Positions 24,931 to 32,398 of a stretch of DNA of 64,000 nt are shown here, piece by piece (position 1 is the first letter of the stretch; each line of letters starts with the position of its first letter). Location: the NCBI GenBank assembly GCA_005798825.1, contig SYIL01000008.1:1-64000 (forward strand), given 5' to 3'. The notes beneath the pieces are model-generated. The model was given only the letters and a program-made list of their open reading frames with translations, did not search any database and was not told the origin of the DNA. Source of the DNA: Bacteroidota bacterium (GTDB lineage Bacteria > Bacteroidota > Bacteroidia > NS11-12g > UBA955). Made by a program: the position numbers and the translations under genes.

Positions 24931-26586
24931 TTGAATCGGTACAACCACATATGGGTAGTTGCTGTTTTTTTTTACCAGGGATTGCTGGGGCAAATTAGCC
25001 ATTCGGTTTTGGGAACACCTCCGGTAGACGGCAATGAACCCTCCATTTCATTCGATCCCAACAATTCTAAATATGGCATTGTTGGATTCAATACCAACCA
25101 ACTTTATATTACCCTTGATGGTGGAAAAGCGTGGTCTCCAATTTTATTGGATCCGCCCCAAGGGTTTTATGGAGATCCAGTCATCAAAACAGCCAAAAAC
25201 GGATCGATTTTCTTGGCTCATTTGGCGCACAATAAAACGGCAAATTGGCCCGACTTTTTTGACCGGATTGTTTTTGAACGGAGTGACGACCATGGGAAAA
25301 CTTTCTCGTCTTCTGATGTGGGTTTTCGGCAAGGGAAAATGCAAGACAAACCCTGGTTTGAAATCGATGAATGGCCCAAAAGCAAAGGGAATGGAAATAT
25401 TTACTTAAGTTGGACAGAATTTGATAAATATGGAAGTGTTGCATCAAGTGATTCAAGCAGGATATGGTTTGCCAAAAGTTCTGACGAAGGTCGAACTTTT
25501 GAAAAACCCGTGATTGTAAGTGATGTTTCTGGTGACTCAAAAGATGGAGACGCTACTGCTGAAGGAGCAAATATTTCGGTTAGTCAAGATGGAGTATTGC
25601 ATGCGGTTTGGTCCAGGAATGACACTATTTGGTACGATCGCAGCCTTGATTTTGGATTGACATGGGGAAGTGATCGTTGTATTGCTGTTCAACATGGTGG
25701 TTGGAGCCATGAGGATTTATTGGGCACCATGAGGTCCAATGGAATGCCTTTTATTATGGCCGACCGCTTCGACAATCTTCGCGTTGTATATTCAAGCGGT
25801 GCCTGTGCCAAACAGCTGTCAACAGATTGTCAGGAGCGAAATATTTATGCAATCAAGGGCAATGCCCGAACGGGCATATTTGAAGAACCACAAAAAATCA
25901 ACAACGACGTAGGTTTAACAGAACAATATTCGCCGATGATTGCTGCAAACCCCAATAAATCAAGAATTTTTGTAGTTTGGTATGATCGTAGAAGAAGTGC
26001 AACAGGATATTTCTACGATTTGTATGGCGCAGAATTGGGAAACAGTGGAAGGTATTCTTTGCAAAATACAGCCCACGATACACGCAATATTCGGCTTACA
26101 GCAACAAGTAGTTTGGCACCTGGGAATGCCATTTTTATGGGAGACTATATAGGACTTGATTGGAAAAAAAATATACATATTGCTTACACGGGATTCGATG
26201 TATTGGAGCAGCATCCAACCATTCAATTTGTTTGTATTGATCTTAAAAAAAAGCCCCGTAAAATTTTGGGACATCTTGGTATTGAGCATCCTGATTTAAT
26301 TGTAAATACAATTGAAAATACAGCCATTAAATCCAGTACAATAGACCCCGATTCAAGCAATTCAAGCCTAAAAGAAATCGCCATTTGGGCCGCTTGGCCA
26401 GGCGCTACAAGTTTTACCCTGGAATTTAAATTGGGTAAGCAGATTGTGTTTGAACACGTATTTGAAAATTTGAAGGACTCGAAAGTTGATTTTTGCCTTC
26501 CTGCAAGTCGATTTAGCCCCGGTGTTTATGAAATTATTTTGAGAATGAAGGGTAAAAAGGTAAAACAAGGTTTTTATTTGCATTAA
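24931..26586 (+). CDS. Secreted Asp-box (BNR) beta-propeller protein, sialidase-like
   Basis: About 551 aa from the TTG at 24931, 7 nt after the trxB stop. This start gives a compact signal peptide (NRYNHIWVVAVFFYQGLLGQ). The track ATG at 24880 would lie inside trxB and spoil the signal sequence. Four Asp-box motifs of the form S-x-D-x-G-x-T-W/F are visible: TLDGGKAW (~61), SDDHGKTF (~118), SSDEGRTF (~183) and SLDFGLTW (~238). They mark a sialidase-type beta-propeller. The C-terminal ~80 residues (SFTLEFKLGKQ ... PGVYEIILRMKGKKVKQGFYL) form a small beta-sandwich reminiscent of, but not typical for, a T9SS sorting domain. I cannot verify the sialidase arginine triad, so enzymatic activity is uncertain. 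Confidence 0.75.
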   Translation: MNRYNHIWVVAVFFYQGLLGQISHSVLGTPPVDGNEPSISFDPNNSKYGIVGFNTNQLYITLDGGKAWSPILLDPPQGFYGDPVIKTAKNGSIFLAHLAHNKTANWPDFFDRIVFERSDDHGKTFSSSDVGFRQGKMQDKPWFEIDEWPKSKGNGNIYLSWTEFDKYGSVASSDSSRIWFAKSSDEGRTFEKPVIVSDVSGDSKDGDATAEGANISVSQDGVLHAVWSRNDTIWYDRSLDFGLTWGSDRCIAVQHGGWSHEDLLGTMRSNGMPFIMADRFDNLRVVYSSGACAKQLSTDCQERNIYAIKGNARTGIFEEPQKINNDVGLTEQYSPMIAANPNKSRIFVVWYDRRRSATGYFYDLYGAELGNSGRYSLQNTAHDTRNIRLTATSSLAPGNAIFMGDYIGLDWKKNIHIAYTGFDVLEQHPTIQFVCIDLKKKPRKILGHLGIEHPDLIVNTIENTAIKSSTIDPDSSNSSLKEIAIWAAWPGATSFTLEFKLGKQIVFEHVFENLKDSKVDFCLPASRFSPGVYEIILRMKGKKVKQGFYLH

Positions 26587-26619
26587 ATAGAGAAAGAGTA
26601 TCGGAAATAGGTCTTTGGA

Positions 26620-26652
26620 TTTGCATAAATACAATTGAAAATCTTACTTTTG
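26620..26652 (+). promoter_or_regulatory. Promoter of the PpiD-like gene
   Basis: TTTG (26620-26623), a 21-nt spacer and TACTTTTG (26645-26652) match the Bacteroidota consensus. The start codon is 20 nt further downstream. Confidence 0.65.
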
Positions 26653-26672
26653 CATTCTTTTTAATCAAAGCT

Positions 26673-28835
26673 ATGGCAGTTATACAAAAGTTAAGAAATT
26701 CGGGATTGGTTGTAATTGTGGTTGTGGCCGCCTTAATAATATTTGTAATTGGAGATATTCTGAGTCCCAAAAATGGTTCGGGAAACAATTCTGGTGATGA
26801 GGATGTTATCGCAAACTTCTTAGACAAAAATTATAAGGAGAAAGACTTAGAGCCCATTGTTGACAAACTATACAAGCAAAAATTGGCATCCGACTCAAAA
26901 TTGGATGCTAAAATGCGGCAAGATGAAAAATTTCGGATTGCAACGGTTAAAGAAATCTACCAGAGTGCGTGGGAGCAATTGGTGAAACAAGAAATCCTAA
27001 TGAAGGAGATTGCCAAATCGGGTATTACCCTTTCTGATGCAGATGTAAATGAATTGTTGTTCGGGAAAAATCCGAGTGAGTCGATGATGCAAATCCCTGA
27101 TTTTCAAACCAATAACGCATATGATCTGGAGAAGGTAAAAATGATTTTTAAACAAGGTAAAACCAATTCTATTTTGAAAAACCAATTGTTGGGTTTGGTG
27201 GAAAGTGTTAAATCATACGAACATTTGTATCGTTATGCCACATACATTGCCAAGGCTACTATAAAAACAAAATCCGAAAAAGAATATGAATATATAGTGT
27301 CTAATCAATCTGTAAATGGCAGCATCGTTTATTTGGCCCATTCTTCTATTCCAGACAAAGATGTGAAGCCAACAGATGCAGATTTGAAGGAGTATCTTGA
27401 TAAGCACAAAGAAAAGTACAAGTATACCACCGAAATGCGTACCCTTAAATATGTTTTGTGGGATGTGATTCCGACTGCGGAAGACTCAGCAGATTGTAAA
27501 GAACAAGCCATTCGCTTGGCCGAAGGATTGCGTGCCCAATCGTCACCTGATACGATGGGCGCATTGGGGTTTTTTAATAAATCAACCTTGCCCGAAGACG
27601 CCCCTTCGGCTGTATCGAATTTGCTGTGGTTTGCCGGTATAAACCAAGTGGTAGGGCCTGTTTACGAGAATGGAAAATATCATGTATTCCAGAAAGTTGA
27701 AGAATCCAAAGATTCTGTTCCAGTAGTAAAAGTTTCACATATTTTGATTCCATTGTCAGGTCCATTGCCAGATGGTACCATCGTAGTTGATTCAGTAATG
27801 GCGGAACAGATAGCCAGAGATTTGCAAATTAAAGTTATGTCTGGTGCCGAAATATCACTGTTTGCAAGCAAGATGTCTGGTGACCAAGGTTCTGCCAGCA
27901 AAGGGGGTGATTTGGGTTGGGGCTCAGCCAATAATTATGTTCCGCAATTTGCAGCATTTTGTTCTTCTGCCCAAAAAGGGCAGGTGGGACTGGTAAAGAC
28001 ACAATTTGGATTTCATGTAATTAAAATGATGGAAGAACCAGAATTTAAAAAGATTAAATACACTCAAACTTCTTTAGATATTTCGGCAAGTGCCAAAACT
28101 GTTGGTGTAGTAGATAAGAAAAGCCGCACTTTCAAAAACAGTATCAAACCACAGGTCGGATCTTTCGAAAAGGTTATTGAAAAAATGGCCATGATTCCCC
28201 GCATTATGAAAGACCTCAAGACAGATGTAAAAATGATCGCAGGTATCGATGATGCGGCTGATGTAAAAACGATTATGTATTGGCTGTTTGGTCAAAAACG
28301 GTTAAAAGGAGAGATTTCCGATGTTTTCGCATTCGCCACCAAGCATGTAATCATTCAATTAGATGAGATTAAGCACGTGGGTTATGCCACGATTGATGAT
28401 TCGCGAGGCATCATCGAGCCTTTGGTTCGTGAAGAATTGAAAGGAAAAAAAATTGGTGATAAATTACAAAAATTTTCTAAGTCTGTGAAATCTCCAAGAG
28501 AATTGGCAACAAAATCTGGTGCCTTATTGATTCCGATTGAAGGGTTGAAAATGTCCCAGAATTTTATTCCCCAACTTGCTGCTGAAATGAGTATTTTGGG
28601 TTCGTTATTTGGGGTTCAATCCAAGAAATTTTCGCTTCCCATAGTCGGTACTGGGTATACTGGTGTTGTGTGGATTACCAAACGTGAGGCTGTAATTGTG
28701 CCCAAATCGGTGGCAAATTCTCCAGACATGATGGAGGCCTACAGTGGTGCTCAATATATCATGCAGCCCCTCCAAGAGGCCATCAATAAAAAAGCGAGTA
28801 TCCAAGATTATCGCTATAAATTTGAGTGGTTTTAG
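26673..28835 (+). CDS. ppiD: PpiD/SurA-like periplasmic peptidyl-prolyl isomerase
   Basis: A 720-aa foldase. One N-terminal membrane anchor (residues ~11-28, NSGLVVIVVVAALIIFVIG) is followed by a SurA_N-like chaperone region (~50-200). A parvulin domain runs at ~350-455 (VKVSHILIPLSG ... SKGGDLGWGS ... VKTQFGFHVIKM). A second, degenerate C-terminal region lies at ~490-620. It faces the periplasm and helps outer-membrane and secreted proteins fold, relevant here to the large SprA barrel and T9SS cargo. Length is somewhat above E. coli PpiD (623 aa), as usual in Bacteroidota. Confidence 0.9.
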   Translation: MAVIQKLRNSGLVVIVVVAALIIFVIGDILSPKNGSGNNSGDEDVIANFLDKNYKEKDLEPIVDKLYKQKLASDSKLDAKMRQDEKFRIATVKEIYQSAWEQLVKQEILMKEIAKSGITLSDADVNELLFGKNPSESMMQIPDFQTNNAYDLEKVKMIFKQGKTNSILKNQLLGLVESVKSYEHLYRYATYIAKATIKTKSEKEYEYIVSNQSVNGSIVYLAHSSIPDKDVKPTDADLKEYLDKHKEKYKYTTEMRTLKYVLWDVIPTAEDSADCKEQAIRLAEGLRAQSSPDTMGALGFFNKSTLPEDAPSAVSNLLWFAGINQVVGPVYENGKYHVFQKVEESKDSVPVVKVSHILIPLSGPLPDGTIVVDSVMAEQIARDLQIKVMSGAEISLFASKMSGDQGSASKGGDLGWGSANNYVPQFAAFCSSAQKGQVGLVKTQFGFHVIKMMEEPEFKKIKYTQTSLDISASAKTVGVVDKKSRTFKNSIKPQVGSFEKVIEKMAMIPRIMKDLKTDVKMIAGIDDAADVKTIMYWLFGQKRLKGEISDVFAFATKHVIIQLDEIKHVGYATIDDSRGIIEPLVREELKGKKIGDKLQKFSKSVKSPRELATKSGALLIPIEGLKMSQNFIPQLAAEMSILGSLFGVQSKKFSLPIVGTGYTGVVWITKREAVIVPKSVANSPDMMEAYSGAQYIMQPLQEAINKKASIQDYRYKFEWF

Positions 28836-29106
28836 CCTTGTAAAAAATGTAAGGTTTTTCTCAGGCGTAGGCTTTTGTTTACAGTGAGATTCGAACCTCC
28901 GGGCCGGTATTGAAAATACGACAGTCCCCTTTCGGTTCAGATGCCGGCGATTCTTCCCCAGCAAACATATATGACGCAAGGGGTATTACGCTCTTTTTTC
29001 TCCATTTTAAAACCCCAGAACAATCCTCTTGCGCGCTGCGTTGGGCAATTGGATTGGGGTCTAAAAATATGTTTTTGGCTTTGACTAGTTTGCGTATTTT
29101 TGCACC
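28836..29106. other. 271-bp region with higher GC, no confirmed gene
   Basis: Read on the minus strand it contains GGTTCGAATC, a tRNA T-loop-like word. It also holds a frame with PASEPK-type residues that resembles recurrent spurious ORFs seen in many genomes. I tried a cloverleaf: outer arms roughly pair, but T- and anticodon stems do not. The promoter of the PGI/PMI gene occupies its right end. Confidence 0.4.
29095..29102 (+). promoter_or_regulatory. -7 promoter box of the PGI/PMI gene
   Basis: TATTTTTG ends 4 nt before ATG 29107. A TTTG lies 17 nt upstream of it (29074-29077), slightly closer than the usual spacing. Confidence 0.5.
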
Positions 29107-30090
29107 ATGACAGAGATTACCCATGAGTATTCATTGGAAAGTTTTCATGAACAGATCACCTATGCATTAGACAATTATCATCCACATAATAAAAAGATTG
29201 GGGATTACCATAATATAATTATTGGTGGTTTGGGTGGCAGTGGCATTGGGGGTAGAATTGCTCGGTTGGCATTCATGAAACAAATGCCCATTCCAGTCGA
29301 AGTTTACAGTGAATATGATTTACCCGCCTATGCCGATAAAGATACGCTTGTAATTCTGTGTAGTTATAGTGGAAATACCGAAGAAACCTTGTCAATGTAT
29401 TTTGAGTCTAGAAAGCGAGGATCGGATATAATATGTGTTGCTGCAGCGGGTAAGCTCAAGTTATTGGCATTAGAGCAAAACCTTCCTTTTTACAGCATCG
29501 CTTTGGGTTATCAACCCCGAATGACACTCGGATTTGGACTGTCTACACTGGTACTTATTTTGGGTGAGTTATTGGGAAAAGATATGACTCCAACATTAAC
29601 AGAGATCAAAAAAATGCTTCTTTCTCCCAACGCAATCCTATCAAGGGCCAAAGAAATGTATGCAACTTTTAAGCCATTCATTTTCCAAAAATTTGTGGTT
29701 GTATGTGATTTGTCTTTTGAAGCTGTAGGGATTCGTTTTTGTCAGCAAATTCAAGAGAATGCCAAAGGAGAAGGGTTTGTTTGTATTTTGCCTGAGGCGA
29801 ATCACAATATGATAGAAAGCTATTATTCTCAAAGGGACACAAATTTTATTTTTCTCAATAGTGGGGAGAATGCAAGGGTAAATGCGCGCTTCGGGTTTTT
29901 ACATACCTTGCTTACCGATGCTGGCAATACAATCTACGTTTACCCGATTCAAAACGCAACCTTACTTTCTCAATATGAAGTAATTCATGCAACCGATTGG
30001 TTCAGTGTCTGGGCATCGAATGATAAAGGGGTAGACAATATGCAGGTGGGTATTATCATGAGACTGAAAGAATATCTCGAGAAAATGTAA
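29107..30090 (+). CDS. Bifunctional phosphoglucose/phosphomannose isomerase (SIS domains)
   Basis: A 327-aa cytoplasmic protein with two SIS-type sugar-phosphate isomerase domains. The N-terminal one has GGLGGSGIGGRIARL (residues ~38-52) and the phosphate-binding SYSGNTEETLSM (~86-97). This is the pattern of the bifunctional PGI/PMI family first defined in archaea, which interconverts fructose-6-P with glucose-6-P or mannose-6-P. The C-terminal half has PEANHNMIESYY, matching the conserved E-x-x-H-N-x-x-E active-site region. It is followed after 11 nt by the MBL hydrolase gene. It may provide either the glycolytic Pgi step or mannose activation; the dual role is family knowledge. Confidence 0.85.
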   Translation: MTEITHEYSLESFHEQITYALDNYHPHNKKIGDYHNIIIGGLGGSGIGGRIARLAFMKQMPIPVEVYSEYDLPAYADKDTLVILCSYSGNTEETLSMYFESRKRGSDIICVAAAGKLKLLALEQNLPFYSIALGYQPRMTLGFGLSTLVLILGELLGKDMTPTLTEIKKMLLSPNAILSRAKEMYATFKPFIFQKFVVVCDLSFEAVGIRFCQQIQENAKGEGFVCILPEANHNMIESYYSQRDTNFIFLNSGENARVNARFGFLHTLLTDAGNTIYVYPIQNATLLSQYEVIHATDWFSVWASNDKGVDNMQVGIIMRLKEYLEKM

Positions 30091-30101
30091 CCCAAAAAAG
30101 T

Positions 30102-30869
30102 ATGAAAATCACTTTTTTAGGTACTGGAACTTCTCAGGGCGTACCACCCATCGGTTGTAAAAGTGAAGTGTGTCTGAGTTTAAATCCCCGCGATAAACGA
30201 TTGCGTGCTTCGATTCATTTGGAGTGGGAAGGCAAAAGTATTGTAATTGATAGCGGACCTGATTTTCGATATCAAATGATTCGTGCAGGGATCAATCAAT
30301 TGGATGCGATTTTGTTTACCCATGAACATCGAGACCATACTGCGGGTTTAGATGATGTTAGGTCTTTTAATTTTATTCAAAAAAAAAGTATACCCGTATA
30401 CTTGCACCAAAGAGTATACGAAGTTTTTCAAAGCCAATATGATTATATTTTTTTCCCGGCACCCTATCCAGGAATTCCGCAAATTGATTGGCATATAATC
30501 GAAAACAATAATTTTTTATTGGGCGATTGTGAAATCAAGCCTGTGTTTGTCTCACATTATAAATTGCCTGTTTTGGGATTTGTTTTTGACAAATTCGCTT
30601 ATGTTACAGATGCCAATTTTATTTCAGCCGAAGAAAAGGAAAAATTGAAGGGTATGGATGTTTTGGTTTTGAATGCCCTGCGAAGAGAGCCGCACATTTC
30701 TCATTTTACCCTTTCTGAGGCGGTGAGTCTAGCGAAAGAGCTCGGTGCGAAGCAAACCTATTTTACCCACATGAGCCATCAAATAGGTCTGCACGACTCG
30801 GTTTGTGCTGAATTGCCCGATGGCATTGATTTGGCATACGATGGACTTCAGTTGATTTTGGATGCGTAA
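30102..30869 (+). CDS. MBL-fold metallohydrolase, PhnP-like
   Basis: A 255-aa metallo-beta-lactamase-fold protein. It starts MKITFLGTGTSQGVPPIGC, with metal ligands in FTHEHRDHTAGLDD (H-x-H-x-D-H) and later FVSHY, TDANFIS and YFTHMSHQ. The GTGTSQGVP start and spacing are those of PhnP/cyclic-phosphodiesterase-like hydrolases. It probably hydrolyses a phosphodiester in the cytoplasm; the substrate is unknown. The PGI/PMI gene ends 11 nt upstream, so the two form an operon. Convergent with the M20 peptidase gene. Confidence 0.85.
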   Translation: MKITFLGTGTSQGVPPIGCKSEVCLSLNPRDKRLRASIHLEWEGKSIVIDSGPDFRYQMIRAGINQLDAILFTHEHRDHTAGLDDVRSFNFIQKKSIPVYLHQRVYEVFQSQYDYIFFPAPYPGIPQIDWHIIENNNFLLGDCEIKPVFVSHYKLPVLGFVFDKFAYVTDANFISAEEKEKLKGMDVLVLNALRREPHISHFTLSEAVSLAKELGAKQTYFTHMSHQIGLHDSVCAELPDGIDLAYDGLQLILDA

Positions 30870-30881
30870 ATCTTTACGGTG

Positions 30882-32360
30882 TTAAAGCCGTTGAAACAAG
30901 TCAACATAAAAAATCACAGCTTGATTGAATTGCCTTCGTGTGATGAATTCATTGATTCCGTGAATGCCAGATAGGTTGGTAGAATTAAATTCAAAGGGTA
31001 CAAACCGATACATTCTTTGGGTAATCGCGGTGTAGTTTTTGCAATCAGTACCGGTAATTACTAAGCCTGGCACCACAACGGTTTCAGGGAATTGGGCATG
31101 AACCGCCGCCTTGATTTGGTCGTATCCATCGCCGTTGCTCGGAGAAATGGGTGAGGCCTCCTTGGCATTGAGGTAAATTTCAATGCCAATTCTGGGGTCG
31201 TTCAATACGTGTTTTATTTGCGCTAAAACACCAGAGATGGTATCGCCGGGAAACAGCCTGAGGTTCACTATGGCCTCGGCCTGTGGAGGCACTACATTTT
31301 CTTTGGTTCCGGCGCGTAAAATGGTGGTAACATGTGTGGTTCTGATGGTGGCAGCCGTTTTTTCACCCTGCTCCAATACTGACTTTACGAGCGGCGCCGT
31401 GATCCATAAGTTGCTAAATAGCAATCTGTATCCAAAAGTCATGTAGGGCGCGGCCTCTGAAAACAAACCGCGAATGGGGTTTTTTAGTTGAGATGGAAAT
31501 TGAAAAAGTTCCAATTTCCCCAATCCTTTGGTTAAAATGGACGTTGCATTTTCGGGACTCGGCCAAGCTGAATGACCGCCCACTTGTTTGACTGATAACT
31601 TTACACTTAGAGATCCTTTTTCACTCAATCCAATGATTGCACAAGGGTTTTTTAAACCGGGCACAATGCCATTCATTACCCCAAATCCTTCATCTGCGAT
31701 AAATGATATGGGTATTTTCTGTTGCAAAAGGTGTTTGGCAATGGCGGCAGCACCGTTGATTCCGCCGGTTTCTTCGTCGTGGCCAAAGGCGAATATGAGT
31801 GTGCGATTGAAGCTCATTCCCATCGAAAGGGTGTGTTCGGCGGCCTCCAATAGGGCAATAACTACATTTTTATCATCGAGTGATCCCCTGCCATATAGGG
31901 TGTCTTTTTGGATGTTTCCGCCGAATGGTGCTTGTTTCCATTGATTGCTATCCGGCACGGGAACCACATCCAGGTGCCCCAAGAACATGGCGGCGGGTGT
32001 TTGGTTTTTTCCCTTTAGCGTAATCAATAAACTGTGCTGGTTGATTACCTCCCACCGGGCTTGCTGCGCGACCAGGGGGTAGGTGGCTTTCATCCAGGCA
32101 TGAAATTGAAGCAATGCCCTATGGTTGATACTGTCGTTATTGGCATCGTCGTACCCAATTACCCGATATGTAATGGCTGCGGCAAGGTGTTCGAGTGCGC
32201 TCTTATTTAATTTTTCATTGAGGTTTCGCTGATTGGCAATGCGCGATTTTTCTGTGTTGAGTGGTTTGGGCGATGAAAGAAGGGTATTGATAACCAAGAT
32301 TACAAACAGAATTCCCAGGCTCATTCCCAAATACATGAATATGCGTTTTAGGTGTTGCAT
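30882..32360 (-). CDS. M20 family metallopeptidase (CPS1/PM20D1-like)
   Basis: A 492-aa zinc enzyme with an N-terminal membrane anchor or signal (residues ~8-28). The catalytic domain has AMFLGHLDVVPVPDSNQW, YGRGSLDDKN and FGHDEETGG carrying the metal ligands and catalytic acids. A dimerisation insert and a terminal IHGINEF His follow. The long form with N-terminal anchor resembles yeast carboxypeptidase S / PM20D1, which act on N-acyl amino acids or dipeptides. The track start 32378 is a TTG; the ATG at 32360 is preferred. Same strand as porZ, 38 nt downstream, so it may be the last gene of the gliding/T9SS run, though its function is not obviously related. Confidence 0.87.
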   Translation of the reverse strand: MQHLKRIFMYLGMSLGILFVILVINTLLSSPKPLNTEKSRIANQRNLNEKLNKSALEHLAAAITYRVIGYDDANNDSINHRALLQFHAWMKATYPLVAQQARWEVINQHSLLITLKGKNQTPAAMFLGHLDVVPVPDSNQWKQAPFGGNIQKDTLYGRGSLDDKNVVIALLEAAEHTLSMGMSFNRTLIFAFGHDEETGGINGAAAIAKHLLQQKIPISFIADEGFGVMNGIVPGLKNPCAIIGLSEKGSLSVKLSVKQVGGHSAWPSPENATSILTKGLGKLELFQFPSQLKNPIRGLFSEAAPYMTFGYRLLFSNLWITAPLVKSVLEQGEKTAATIRTTHVTTILRAGTKENVVPPQAEAIVNLRLFPGDTISGVLAQIKHVLNDPRIGIEIYLNAKEASPISPSNGDGYDQIKAAVHAQFPETVVVPGLVITGTDCKNYTAITQRMYRFVPFEFNSTNLSGIHGINEFITRRQFNQAVIFYVDLFQRL

Positions 32361-32398
32361 GTTTCTAAGTAATATCAATGTTAATGAAAATTTGGCAA

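Noticed and set aside
28855-28945. Possible tRNA on the minus strand (GGTTCGAATC)
   Set aside because: T-stem has two mismatches in five pairs and no anticodon arm fits. Kept only as a curiosity in the findings.
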